Source: Nymphaea colorata
Lineage: Eukaryota; Streptophyta; Magnoliopsida; Nymphaeales; Nymphaeaceae
Direction: 5' to 3'
Assembly (NCBI RefSeq): GCF_008831285.2
Contig: NC_045138.2
Location: 6,107,205-6,171,204, forward strand
Length of the DNA: 64,000 nucleotides
Shown in pieces: positions 10,763 to 23,900 of this stretch. Numbering within the stretch: the first letter of the stretch is position 1; each line of letters starts with the position of its first letter. Under the pieces are notes generated by a model that was given only the letters and a program-made list of their open reading frames with translations, ran no database searches and had not been told where the DNA came from. Both the position numbers and the translations under genes were made by a program.

Positions 10763-13035
10763 GATCAACCGTTCTCAGTGTCTTTACTGGGGTAATCAAC
10801 CTAAGGGCTATGTTTATCATTGATGCATTTTATTTTAACTTAAACATCTTTTGATTCTACATGCGGTGTATAAAAATATTGAATCAAACTTTTGAAAAGA
10901 CTCTTGAGAGTTGCTTGAGAATGTGAAATATTTTGGGGAAAATTAAAATTGAAAAATGTCATTTGAAAAGCTTCAGAAATCATTTTGAAGTCATTTTAGT
11001 GATCTCTTGAGACTTTAAGTAGGTTTGAGATTTTGCTGCCTAGTTAGAGTTTCACTCATCTTGCTTAAGTTCTTTGTGATCATAAGTGATATTCAGTGAA
11101 GGTAAAAATATTGATGCATTCATCTTATATAATTGTAAGAATGTAAAACATTCCTACCACAACATTCATCTAAAGTCATTCCTACCACAACATACATCTA
11201 AGATTTTTGTTTTTATAATTATTATATATAAGAAAGAAATGTTTTTTTGAAAGAGGATTGAGATTGTAGACCATCAAGAATGATTCTAATATTGGGTCAT
11301 TACTTTGTTTGTGGTCTTAATGAAGTTGGTAAATAAAAAAAATCATGAGAGGAGAATGTTAAAAAGAATACAAGAGATAAAACATTCTTATGAAAAGAAA
11401 AAAAAGAAATAGAAAAAGACATGTATATATGTGTACATACCATCACATATACACATATATGAATGCTTAAAGAAAAGATATATTGATTTGAAGAGAAAGA
11501 GAGGTTTTAGAGAAAGAAAACAAATTTATATACGTATATATGGGCATCTATAGAAAATTTTGTAAAGGAAGATATTTGTCTTGAAAAGAGGAATAAAATA
11601 TTAGAAAGAGAGAAAATAGAGCACATGTACATACGCATTCATGCACATATGAAAATTTGTAAAATGAAAAATGAAAGCATAGAGAGGGAAAGATGGAGGG
11701 GATCATCATATGCGCATGAATGTATATAACATGTCTATACATACGTGTCTTCACAATATTAGAAATCAATGAATAACTTAAATTGCCAACATCAAGTTTA
11801 ATGTGGGTCGGAGGGGAACTTGGACTCATGCAAGAGTCTAAGCTACGTCTCTAAGGCCGTATTAGAAGGTTTCTTTTGAAAATGTTTTGGAAAATATGAT
11901 TTATATATAAACATAGAATGTTATTACTTAGTTTGCTACAAAGGATATATTTCTTCCACCGTTAGGTATGGAAAAAAAAACAAGCAAAATAACAAGGCAC
12001 TCGTTAGGGTTTCTAATTAGGTAATTAGGAATGAAACTAGCATAAAATGTCATGCAAATGCATATTAACATGTACATTTTCGTGAGGGTTTTCCCCGAGT
12101 TGGACAAATCCCAACATCAAAAATTAATATGAAGACAAAAATAAAAAACCTCAAACCACACTCTCATTCCCACTATACATTCACATATAAATGGAAAACC
12201 AAACAACTATGTATAGATAATATATAGACAATATTCAAGGAAGGAAAGATAAAGAGAGAGAGAGAGAAAGAGAGATGGAAAGAGAAAGGTTCAACTACGA
12301 GGAGGGCATGATGTAACTATGAAATGATATATCATATCATTTTTCCATGCTCTCGATGCAATTGAGCATTGCCTCTTGATTTTAAAATAGAGATTCAGAG
12401 CTATCTCGTTTGAGCTTGGGGAAATGAGGATGATAAGAAAAAAAAAAAAAAGAAAGAGGTGAGATATTGATTACATACCTCTAGTGAGAATGATTTAGGG
12501 AGGATGAACACCTTATGTCCTAGACTTCTTTTAGTTGAAGCTCCAAAATGGTGAAGTCATGTCCTCTGAGAGAGTTGTGACTTGATGAAGCTTGCTCCCA
12601 AGTGTTGGAGAAGGAGAGAGGGAGTGAGAATGGAAGAGAGAGAGGGAAATGGAAAGAGAGTTCTAAAATTTTTATGTCCTCAAGTGAAGATTTGCTAAAA
12701 CTTCTCTAAGGGCTAGCTCTTACACAAGAGGGGGAAAATGAGAGGTATTTATAGAGGATTTTGGAGCCAAAACCCAAAATTCAAATTGTTTGAAATTTTA
12801 TAACATTTTCATCCGAATTTCAACTAATTTTGACTTATTTTCAATTTTTTGTAAAAGAAATAAGCTTCAAATTAATGGGATTGGTCATTAGGCCTGTAAA
12901 GAAAAAACACATTTTCTGATGTGGGTCGGGTTGTTGCCTTCTCAAAAAGACCAAAACCACCGTTTAGAGGACGTTTTTGTGTAAAAAGGAAGGGGGAAAG
13001 GGCATGCAACAGCGCTGGGCGTTGTCGCGCCCAAT

Positions 13036-13186
13036 CGCGGCACGCGTGGTCGAGCACGATGCCGCGCGACCATGGCACGTGCGGTCGCTCGCGCCATTGC
13101 CCGACCGCGACACGCACGGTCGAGCTGGACGCCACGTGACTGCGACTGCGACACGCGCGGTCGCGCGCTTTGCCGTGGCAAGCGAC
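13036..13186. repeat. GC-rich 35-bp minisatellite
   Basis: Three consecutive units of exactly 35 bp (13,036-13,070, 13,071-13,105, 13,106-13,140) each carry a 'cacgcgtggtcg'-like core and end in 'gac'. A fourth, shifted unit occupies about 13,147-13,186. The tract is very rich in CpG, within a genome that is otherwise strongly AT-rich. Several frames are open through it only because the composition excludes stops; no protein family is recognised. Confidence 0.85.
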
Positions 13187-13554
13187 GCGTGACCACGTGA
13201 TTGCGACATCCATTCGTGCGTCCCACGTGTGAGCTTAAATTTTTTTCTTTTTAAATTAAATGTTGTTATATATAATATGTTTTTGATTTAAAAATAAAAT
13301 TTTGCTAAAAAAATGGGCGCTCAACTCCATTTTGAGTTATTTTGAATTTTGTTTTAAATTAGATTTTAGATTTTAATTTTGAAACATTTTATTTGGATTT
13401 AATTAGAGGTTTTAGAGATTTTGGGCTTGAAAAAATTTGGGGTGATTGCCTGCTAGTTGTCTCATTCAAGTTCTTTGTTCTACCCGAGTCAACTTCTGAC
13501 AGTTTGACTTCAGTTGTTGGGTATATGCTTAACTAACAATTAAAAATACAACAC

Positions 13555-15267
13555 GTGTCTGGTGGAGCCGAAAATTTCTTGCTAAAGGACATTATTAATA
13601 AATTTTCAATTTTTATGGACCATTATTTCATAATGTAAATGAGAAATTTGGTTATGAGATGTCAATATAAAAAATAAGTGATTTCTGTGGGCTGCTTCTA
13701 CCCCTGACACATACATATGATATCATCTTGTTGCAGTATGGTTTGCTAAAGTTAGGGGAATCAATTTGAGTTGAATCGAGGACTCCTTTTTTATTCTATA
13801 TAGACTCTTGAATATAAAATTTGATATATTCGAGAAGATAGCGTCCAAAGCTGTGTTTGTGTCAAGGTTTAACTTTTTATTGCAATTCAACTTTTGCATC
13901 CCTTTCGTTGCATTTTATATAAGGGAAGAATCTAACGCCACTCAAATAAAGACTGGCAGCCTGTCAGCCATTGACGTGAGCCAGTTGCACTACACTCCTT
14001 AAGCATGTGATTTACTTGAGTTCTTTATTAAAAATGGTATGTGCAAACACATTATCGAAAAGAAACTTAAGATGATCTGTTCTTGGAGTACATGAAGCAC
14101 ATTCTTCCCTCCTCTCTTTTCAACTTTGGCTTATCTTTTAAAATTTTTGGCCCAAGGACACTTGGATCACTTTTGTTGACGAAAATATTGTTAAGATGAT
14201 CAAGAAAATGAACTATAAAAATGCTCTATAGTTGATGCTCAGCATCAATATGATATCATCTTCATTAAGCAAGTGTTATCCTTTCCTATTGCATCATTCA
14301 TGGAGTAATTAAGGTGGTAAGATAAACTTATTAATTACAGGAGCCCCAAGTAAGCATGAATAGGCTTCTCTTGTATTATATTGCTAGCATTTTTTTTTCT
14401 GCACTTTGAGGCGTCAGTGTTTTAAACTAAATTCGTTCTGGATCGGGAATTGTACTGGATCGGTGAATCCGCCGACTCATTAATTCAACCAGATCATTTG
14501 TGAATCGGCCAAAATATTAGAAAATTCATTTTCTAAAAGGAACAAAGTAATGTGTAAAAACTAAGTAAATAATGAAAAATCTTAAGATAATAATTTGAAA
14601 ATGTTGTTGAAAGTGGACAGGTGGCACATTTGATTTGGTCAAAAATTAGACTTGAATCAGCCTTATCCCATTTTCTACAATGAGAGGGCTGGTATGGGCT
14701 ATGACCACCTCTCAAGTGGCCCCCCTGTTTGCAACATAGAGAGTTAATGCTGCCTCTGCCATGTTTCAACTTACATATCAAGTGGCCCTACATAAAGAGT
14801 TAATGCCTTAAGGATTCAAAATGGGAACTAACAAAAAAATATTACCATATAAAGAATAAGTTAACTAAAATAATGAAAAAAAAACATTAAAATCATTTGA
14901 AGTAATGCAAATAAAACAGTATATAACACATCGCTTCCTTTACTCAGGGCATGAAACAAATAGATTTGCCGCTTGTTGTATTTCATTTTACGAATCTTTA
15001 CCATAAGGGACGTGCAAAGGAATGAATTGAGGCATTTTTCTTTTCATTTCATGGCATTTTTCACTTTGTCAAGGGTAATTTCATCTTCCATGATTTTTTT
15101 TTGTTTCCCATTTTTTCCTTACAGGGAGGCTCTTTTATAGGCCGGTTCACTTTTTATAAACACTATGATCGAATGGATAAACACAAAACTTAAAATGGAA
15201 ATTACATCTGTGCCCTTCAAAAATTTATACAAGTTGAGGTTTTATTTCAGTAAAACTTTAGGAGCAC

Positions 15268-15315
<48 letters not shown>

Positions 15316-16022
15316 CTCATTCCAACAACACACTATTGGTCAAGAACAATTTAGCATACAGGCCATAGGTAAGAGTTGTATAGGATCAGCACCTGAATTT
15401 CATTCTTCTCTTGTTTTTCTCTTTGGGGAACAGAAAAGTTCCTCATGATAATAAAGAAAAAGCCTTTTGCGTTTTGGCCCTTTGTTAGTAGAGGTGTACA
15501 AAAGAGACCAGTCCAGCCAATGCTTGACTCGAACTTATCCGTGTAAGCAAAATGAGTCAATTTCGAACTTTAGTTAAACTCCAGTTATAGACGGGTTGAG
15601 TTTGGGCTACACGAGCTTCCCACATTTAAAATCAACTCGGTTCGTGTCTTTCCGATTTGTTAATCTTTAGGGGTGTTGGTATTTTTTGATGAATTTTGGT
15701 ACCCTTTTTATGGTTTTCTTTTTCATTTAAAGAAAAAAAAAAATTGTATGAATGAAGGGATACGAGCTTAAGCTAGACGAACTCGACAAGTTCCACTAGA
15801 TAAACCGAATCCGAGTTCGAAATGGATTTTCTCTTTGTACATTCCTGTCTTTGAGCCATATCCATTTCCCGTCATTCCTGTGTCTGCTCTGTGCTTAGTC
15901 ACCTGGATGACAAAACCAGGGAATTGCCCATGAATTAACTTATGCCATAATCAGGGAGTGACATAGTTGAGACTTGAGAGAGGTGTTTTCCAGGTACAAT
16001 ATTTGTCTTCTTCCTTCAACCC
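13555..16022. other. Intergenic sequence between unit 0 and gene 1
   Basis: No gene. Sequence at 13,560-14,020 matches 27,480-27,990. Sequence at 14,220-14,370 matches 30,600-30,740 (shared 'atatgatatcatcttc' and 'gataaacttattaattaca'). Sequence at 15,370-16,022 matches 31,440-32,037 upstream of gene 2. It includes a (TA)n tract at 15,272-15,312 and a degenerate gagctcgag block at 15,490-15,820. The immediate upstream region of gene 1 is therefore duplicated with the gene. Confidence 0.6.
15272..15312. repeat. (TA)n microsatellite
   Basis: Pure TA tract of about 20 units about 780 bp before the gene 1 start codon. Confidence 0.92.
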
Positions 16023-16029
16023 TATAAAT
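16023..16029 (+). promoter_or_regulatory. Probable TATA box of NRAMP gene 1
   Basis: TATAAAT lies 66 bp before the ATG at 16,095. It is preserved at the same relative place in gene 2 (32,038) within otherwise diverged text. If used, the 5' leader would be about 35-45 nt. No transcript evidence is available. Confidence 0.5.
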
Positions 16030-16094
16030 TATTGTAGCTAAATGGTATGTGCAGCAAAAGGTTAGCGGCAGAACAGGAGAAAAAATTCCCTTGG

Positions 16095-19000
16095 ATGGCT
16101 GCTGACCAAGAGGGTAAGGAAGTGGTGGGGAGAGATCCTTCATGGAGAGGAAGCAATCGCATAGCTTCTTTGAATGATGTTGAAAACCAACCTGCTTTTT
16201 GCGCTTCATATCGTGATGATGAACATCAAGTCATGCATGAAACAGAGGTACCTTCATGACATCATCATCGTCATCGCCTTCATTTATGAGCACTCAATTA
16301 GTAGAGAATGGCAGCAGGGATAATCCACTTTAGTGATCATCTTTTCATTCTTATTGTAGTGATGGGAGTGTGCCCATTCAATACTGCATGCATTCCTTAT
16401 TGTGAACAAGCATCTAACTATGATATATCCTGAGTTTACTGATTACAAGTCAACTTCTTCATGAATATAAGCAGAAGCCAGGATGGAAGAAATTCATGGC
16501 ATACATAGGACCAGGCTTTCTTGTTTCCATGGCATACATTGACCCTGGCAACAGTACCTTCTCTCCCTCTTTCACTCTGTCTGATATATATACATTAATA
16601 GACGGACATGCGGTTGATCCTTATACTTTTTCCTTTCATATGAAAATGAACAGTGGAAACCGATTTACAGGCAGGATCTAACCATAAATACGGGGTATGT
16701 TCAACCATGCTTCCTTTTTCTTCTCCCTATCTATATTGCTGTCATATTGTGGCTGAGACATTCCCAGCTTTAACTCTTGTGTTGTCTGGTTAATACTGAA
16801 AAAACCTATTGCAGCTCTTATGGATAGTCCTTATTGGGATGATCTTTGCTTTCATTATTCAGTCACTCTCTGCAAGGTTGGGAGTTACCACAGGTACTTT
16901 CTTCTCTCATTCCGTCTGAAATAGTGAAGAAGAATTAAAAAGTTAGTTTCCTCGTCTTATTTGTATTTTCTGTAAAGGGAAGCATCTATCCGAGCACTGC
17001 AAGACTGAATATCCCAAGTTCGTGAATTACTGCTTATGGTTGCTTGCTGAAATTGCTGTTATTGCTGCTGATATACCAGAAGGTACATAACAATTAAAAG
17101 ACGAACTAAGTTATAGTCTGTGTGGATATTAATCTGCAGATGTCATATTTATATGCTTGCTTTTATCATTACCAGTTGTTGGAACGGCATTCGCTCTCAA
17201 CATATTGTTTCACATACCAGTGTGGACAGGAGTCCTCATCACGGGCTTGAGCACTATGCTTCTTCTCGGCCTGCAAAAATACGGGGTAAAGTGAATATTC
17301 TGCCTCATCCTTCTATCTATCAACCTGCTTACAAGAAGTTGGATGAGCTCTTTCTCTCTCTCTCTCTCCTCCGTTCTCTCTCTGTGTTTTGTTTTCTTGC
17401 CTCTTCTGTCGCCATATTTTTTAATGAGGATCATGGTGCTAGCTAGTTGTGATAAATTCCATCATAGTGTATGACGATTGGTATTGGTGGCTTCATATAT
17501 TTTATGATCTTCAATGGCATTCAAACACCAACCACTTTGTTTTCTCATCAAAAACTGTTTGCCATCAGTTTTTAAATAAAATAATTCCAAACATGATCAT
17601 CATCGCCTCCCTCTCTCTCTCTTTCTCCTTCTCTCCCTCTCTCTCTCTCTCTCTTTCTCTGTGAATTGATCTATTTGGAAACATGTTGTGCAGGTGAGGA
17701 AGCTGGAAGCGCTGATAACGTTTCTGGTGTTCATAATGGCAGCCTGCTACTTTGCGGAGTTGGCATACGTCAAGCCCAAGGCATCGGAAGTTCTTCAAGG
17801 GCTCTTCGTCCCTAAGTTGAAGGGAGAAGGTGCCACAGGCGATGCCATTGCTCTCTTGGGTGCTCTTATCATGCCGTAAGTACCTTTAGCTGCTCCTTTT
17901 TTTATATAGAAGATTCACGGAATGGCCAGCTGTAGGATCCACACACTCCCACAAACACGCATATATACGCATATATAAGAGAACTCTATGCTGCAGTGAT
18001 TGGTGCATGGAACATATATACCAAAACCGAAGAAGGGAGAGTTGGGGTGTCTTGGGGATTTTTCAAAAAAGAAAAACTCTTTTTAGACTTTAACTCTTTC
18101 ACTATGATGTTTTGTCCTTGCATGGAGATCCCCTTTTACTGGCCAAAGTATTCTCGTCATTACCCGCTTCTACGCATAAATCTGTTGCTAACTGTGCCAC
18201 CAATTAAAATGCATCAAAAAACAATATTACTGATAGTAATGTACAACTAGTGGAGCCAACTCGAGCTTAACTCGAACTCACCCATATAAGCTCGACTCAT
18301 TTAATAAAGGAATCGAACTTGAGCTTTAGTTAGAACTTGAATCGAACTTGAGCTTTAGTTAGAACTTGAGTCATAAACGAGTTGAACTTGAGTTACACGA
18401 GCTCGACTCGTTTAAAGTCTCCTCGACTCATGTCTTCCCTGTTTGTTAATTCTCATGGGCATACAAGTAATTTTTTATGAGTTTTAATGTCATGTTGTAG
18501 TTATCATTTTTATTTAAAAAAAATGTATACATGAATCAAGTGACATGAACTTAAATGAGTTGAGCTTGAGCTTACCTCAAGTTGCTTCAAGTTTCATCTC
18601 AAGATCAAGCTCTAGTTGAGCAATATGTGACTGTCGTTGTACATTTGTAATTGTTGCACCATAAACCATTCCTAATAGTCATGCAATGGTGGTTTTCTAT
18701 TAATATTTTTTTTTTATTTTTAGTTATCTAGCAACATACAGCCAAAATCACCCAAGAGTTGACATTGAGTATCATTTTCACGTTGAACTTCTATGTCCAT
18801 TATTTTACTTCAAGTTGATTACGATGTTTTGTTTTTTCCCTGGCTATTTCTTTTCACAAAAGTCCCTAGCTTATTGGTTATATTTCAAATTGGTTGATCA
18901 TTTTTAGGGTTTTTTTGGATTCATCATTCACTTTTACTAGTCAAGGTCCATCCTTAGGGTTATGGTTGTTAAGGTAGCCAAGTCCAATATAACAAAGTGA

Positions 19001-19271
19001 GGATGATATAAAAGAAAAGGGAGGGATGATTTTATAAGGAAGTGAATTAGAGAAGAAATTATATGACTGTTTCTTATAAAACAGACTACACAGATGTTTA
19101 CTTTATATTGGAAATCTTACAATAAAAGGAAAATCATGTTCTTCCGATGCATACATAAGATTTTATGGCAGAGTTTGAACAACTCCTACACTTTTCAGCT
19201 GGAAAAATCCTAAGCACTTATAGAAAAGGGTAATTTTTATATCCATTTATTAGGATTTTGAGGAACAAAAT

Positions 19272-19325
<54 letters not shown>

Positions 19326-20053
19326 GTCATTGTTTTCTTAAAAAACGGCTATAAATACTAAAATGTTAGGTTTTGTAAAACGGCAATACACTGAAGGAGG
19401 GAAAGATAAATTTGGGAAAGTAGAAAAGGAAATGATGAATCTAGAGAATGGCTAATAAAATGAAGACTATTACCCAAAAAATCACTTTTTCTTTTTCCTT
19501 TCTCTTCTAAAGCAAACATAAGTTCCTATAACATTACTCCTTTGCTGGGTGAGCAGCACGAATATTTTCATCTTACTGCCCAACAAAAAGGCACAAACTC
19601 TCATTCTTTCCCCCATCCCATCAAGGTAAGAAGTATGCTTTGAGTGCCTCAGGATAAAATATTTCTCTATTCGCTTCAGGTTGCGCAGACATAACTGAAA
19701 CTCATGAAAAGAACTATGCTTCATAATAAAGAGTTAACCGTGATTATGCACCAAACAGGTAAGACTAACTCCACCATGGCATGCCATCCCTTTTTGGTTT
19801 AAGCGAATACAGAATGGCCTTAAAGCTAGTGACAATATTATTGGGCTCAGTCATTATTAACAAGTGCCCATTATTGAACTCAAAAAATTCAGCCCATTCA
19901 TGACCGAGAGAATTAAATAAATTCAATAGTTATTTGAGTTAATATTAATGTTTCATGAACATCATAGTGTCAACTCATTGACGAACTAATTCACACAACT
20001 GAATCGATTCAATGAAGAGAAAGATAGACTTAATTCTCCATATTGTCATAGCA

Positions 20054-20093
<40 letters not shown>

Positions 20094-20856
20094 CGTATGT
20101 TTAGTCATATCAACGGTAAGTCAAGGTCGGACTAATTCGATACACACTTAGATCGGGGTACAACTTGTGTACCGAGGAATGTCATCATCGACATCATCAT
20201 GAATATTATATATAATCTGATAATTAATTATCATGTCTTGTCCCATCAATGTGTAGATCATTACTTATTTCTAATATTTTAATACCTTGTAAGTGCTGGC
20301 TGGCATAGTGGAATAGGTCACGATGGTGTGAAGTAGGTAGATCTACAAGCCGTGTTACAAGAGTAAAACTTCTAGCTAATAGCTAATAAGTAATATGGTA
20401 TTGTTACAAGAGAAAAACTTCTAGCTAATAGCTAATAAGTAATAAGGTATACCCATCGAGTTTTATTTCTCTTCGATAGTTGGCAAACTCGATGAGTTGA
20501 CTCGAGAAGTAATCACCCCAATTGACTCAGGTTGTTCATATATAATTGGGTCGCGAACCGAAACCCTATGGAATTTTATTTCTTTCCTATAGTTGGCAAA
20601 CTCCGTGAGTTGATTCAAGGAACAACCCACTTGACTCGGGTTGTCCAATACTGGGTGATGAAACAAGACTGGCTCATGAGCTCATCTATAGACTGAGATC
20701 TGAAAGAAATAGACCCGGATCGTCCGCTTGGCTCGGGATTGCCTGAGTCAAGCACAAATCGGTTCGTGATAACTCCCCAATTTGTTGATTTTTCTGTCTC
20801 GAGAGGGGTCGGGCATGGCTAAGACTACCTTTAAATTTGCTCAAGAAAACACATAC

Positions 20857-20916
<60 letters not shown>

Positions 20917-23900
20917 CACAGTGCATTGATCTTCTCATGAAATACAGGCACAATCTCTTTCTTCATTCAGCACTGGTTCTTTCAAGGAAGGTGCCAGAAT
21001 CTGTGCATGGAATCCAAGTAAGGTTTTATAGTTCACTTTGTGGCCTTAATTTGTTGTATGATCTTATTTTTCAGATTCGCTTTTAAGACTATCCACACAC
21101 ACTCACTCTCTCTCTCCCCAAATCATCTTGTCTTTTCATTTGAATGCAAATCAGTACAAGATTTTAATTATGCTATTATTATTGTTAAAGTCAGTATTAT
21201 TGTTGTTGATGTTGTTCAAATCCATTTCCACATCTGAATTCGTAGAAAGGCAAAAATCAACATTCATATACACGTTTTACAATTTTTTACTGGCACTTGA
21301 ATTCAACGTTTGTTAACATTTAAGAATTGTTAAACATAGACAATTTGAAGGGAAGGATTGGTTTGTCAAATGGTAAAAGGAGCGAATGTTACCAGAAATT
21401 ACAGGGTTATAAGTTGAAAATCATAATAAATGCATATATGATATCTTTGACTTATTATGCAGATATTAACCATCTAGAGGTGTGCATCCCATATATTCTA
21501 TGCTCCCATAGGATTCACGTGATCAACAGGTTGTTTGCTTGTCATACCAATCAAAGATTGTTAGTCCTCAAACCCCACAAGTCATTGGATTTGTTTGTCT
21601 TTTGGGTGGAAAATGGGGGATTAGGAAACAGGGATATGTACATGCCCTTAGACATGACTGTTTGTGACTCCCGATAAGTAAGTTATGCGTAATGCACTAA
21701 TTAGAGAGGCAAGGTGGGTGTTTGGACCCCAACGCCAGTCCCATATGAGGGGTATTCCAGTCTTTTGCACAAAACATTTCCCTCTTTCTATGGTGGCCTT
21801 TAATGAGAGGGCATTTTCTTCACATATAAGGGTATTTTGGTCATTTTGTGCACCAAATACATACTCCCGAGTTCGGGGGCCAAACATATAACCTTGTCTC
21901 CTAGTGGAGCTAAGTATAAGTCCAAGTTGCCAAGTACCTTATCATACAATTAAAACACAGTAATTTTCTGATGAAAGGTCTACTTGGGGAGGGCAAATCT
22001 GCGTTAGTTTTTGACATGTCGCACTATCTGCTTGAACTTGTTTTGATTACAAATGTCAATGTTTTGAGGCGGCTAACACCTTACATCATGCACATAATCT
22101 TTGCTTATAAAGCAGGACTTTCTAAAATTTTACCAACTATGCCAAAGTTGTTCATTGAATAGATAAATGTGTGTCGCTTGTGTATATTGAAATAACACTT
22201 GATTGCGTCAAACAATCGAAATATGTGATTTCACGTTGTTCTTTTCCAAGGACTTTAAGCGTCTATAGCTTCAAGGCTTTCCTTACATTATGTCAACATC
22301 CATGGAAGGGATTTCTCTTTCTTATGGGCAGTACTGTTCTATGCATATCTTTTTTACCAATATGCCATACGTGAATTGTGTTCAAGCTGAGCTAGGGCTG
22401 CTTGGACTCAAATCAAGTTGCATGAGTATGCTTGGCTATTCAAAGGAAGTTTTTTTGTGGGTAACAGAGATGTATCCTTTTGCCCATGCCAGGCTGAGGT
22501 TTTAGAAAAAGGTCACAGATTTTCAACAGAAGAACAAAGAAAAAGGCCTCAAGAACTTTATTAGAATGTTTGAAGAACCAGAAATGCTATTGTTCTATTA
22601 ATGAGAAGACCTAAATAATCCTCTAAAAGGAGCTGGGAGGACTTAAAAATTGCAAAGAAAGCTCACAAGCTTTTAGAAATAGAAGAAAATCTTAAAAGGC
22701 CACAAGCAATGCATATTGGCCGCCATCTAGGGAAATACTCAAGAGAGAAACTTGTACATGAGAACTACAGCAGCAAGGTGAAACACCAATATACTGCATG
22801 TAGCAAATAAATTAACCAACATGGTACCTTATAAATTATATCAATGTCATATCAAGAAAAGTTGTATGTATACATAAACATGGTTCATTGTAGTAGCATT
22901 AACTGCTTCATCTTTTACTTCTACTACAATTCTATCTGTGGCAGATCAACGTATTTTCATCTTCTAATGTATTTTCATCCTCTTCTATAGAGTGCATGCA
23001 GATACTTTTTATTTGAAAGTGGGTTTGCCCTCTTTGTAGCCTTCATGATTAATGTGTCACTAGTAGCAGTATATGGTAGCATATGTTCATCTGAGAACCT
23101 TTCAGAAGAAAGTTCAAGACACTGCAGTGATCTTACCATCAACAATGCACATTTTCTGCTAAAGGTATGTCCATTTGCCAAGAACGCTAAGTTCTTCCAA
23201 TAGTTTTTTTTTATTTTATTTTTTAATGACTGGATAATCTTTTCTTTTCTTGTTTGGTAGAATGTTCTTGGAAAATCAAGCTCTACAATATATGCTATTT
23301 CCTTGCTTGCTTCTGGCCAGAGTTCCACAATAACGGGTACATATGCAGGCCAATACATTATGCAGGTATAGAAAGAACGAGTTCGAAAGAGCATAACTTA
23401 AATCTGCTAACAAGAATTAGATAAGAGCTTATTGTAACTAATATAATTACTTTGCAGGGCTTCTTAGATATGAAAATGAAGAAGTGGTTACGGAATTTTA
23501 TCACTCGATGCATTGCAATCACTCCAAGCTTGGTGGTCTCCATCATTAATGGATCTGCTGGTGCTGGGAAACTGATCATCATTGCTTCGGTAATAAGCAA
23601 ATTCTATAACCTTTTAACTAATAATCTGCATATTGTTGAGAGCAATAGTACTTCCCATTACTTCCTCCTCAATTACATTTGTCGCCATCAAAAAATTGCC
23701 TTTTCATCTTTATTATTTAGTTCTTAAAGTGGGATGTGTTCTAATATTTTATGAATCAAACTACTGCAGATGATCCTGTCTTTTGAGCTCCCATTTGCTC
23801 TTATACCACTTCTCAAGTTTAGTAGCAGTGAGACAAAGATGGGTCCCCAAAAAAATTCCATCTATGTAAGTACCAATGCCTCAAAACTCATATTTGCACT

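Larger units (their letters stand above)
9393..13550. other. 3' flank of unit 0, no gene
   Basis: No coding exon is recognisable. Sequence at 9,600-10,020 matches 26,580-27,010 downstream of gene 1 (shared 'aaagaaaatgctggagagag' and following text). Sequence at 10,230-10,360 matches 27,230-27,360. Sequence at 11,070-11,400 matches 45,095-45,450 downstream of gene 2. These matches show the flank was duplicated with the gene. Sequence between 11,400 and 13,250 has no partner in the other units and includes a GA-rich part, a block with long AT-rich text and a GC-rich minisatellite, so it is probably an insertion private to unit 0. Confidence 0.55.
17876..20947 (+). other. Intron 7 of NRAMP gene 1 (3,072 bp), repeat-filled
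   Basis: No exon lies inside. It holds a gagctcgag block (18,245-18,630), (TA)n tracts at 19,275-19,322, 20,058-20,091 and 20,860-20,914, and a block with repeated 'gactcgggttgtcc' words (20,460-20,780). It aligns along its length with intron 7 of gene 2 (34,030-37,119), and parts match unit 0 (for example 20,155-20,280 with 5,785-5,900). The repeats were therefore mostly present before the units duplicated. Confidence 0.8.

Noticed and set aside
13036-13186. CRISPR-like array
   Set aside because: Units are contiguous 35-mers without distinct spacers, in a plant nuclear context.
12872-13226. Several overlapping open frames around the GC-rich minisatellite
   Set aside because: Frames are open on both strands only because the CpG-rich 35-bp repeats lack stop words; the peptides are Arg/Ala/His-rich with no domain.
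22975-23394. 139-codon minus-strand open frame
   Set aside because: It is antisense to NRAMP gene 1 exons 9 and 10, whose plus-strand coding is certain.
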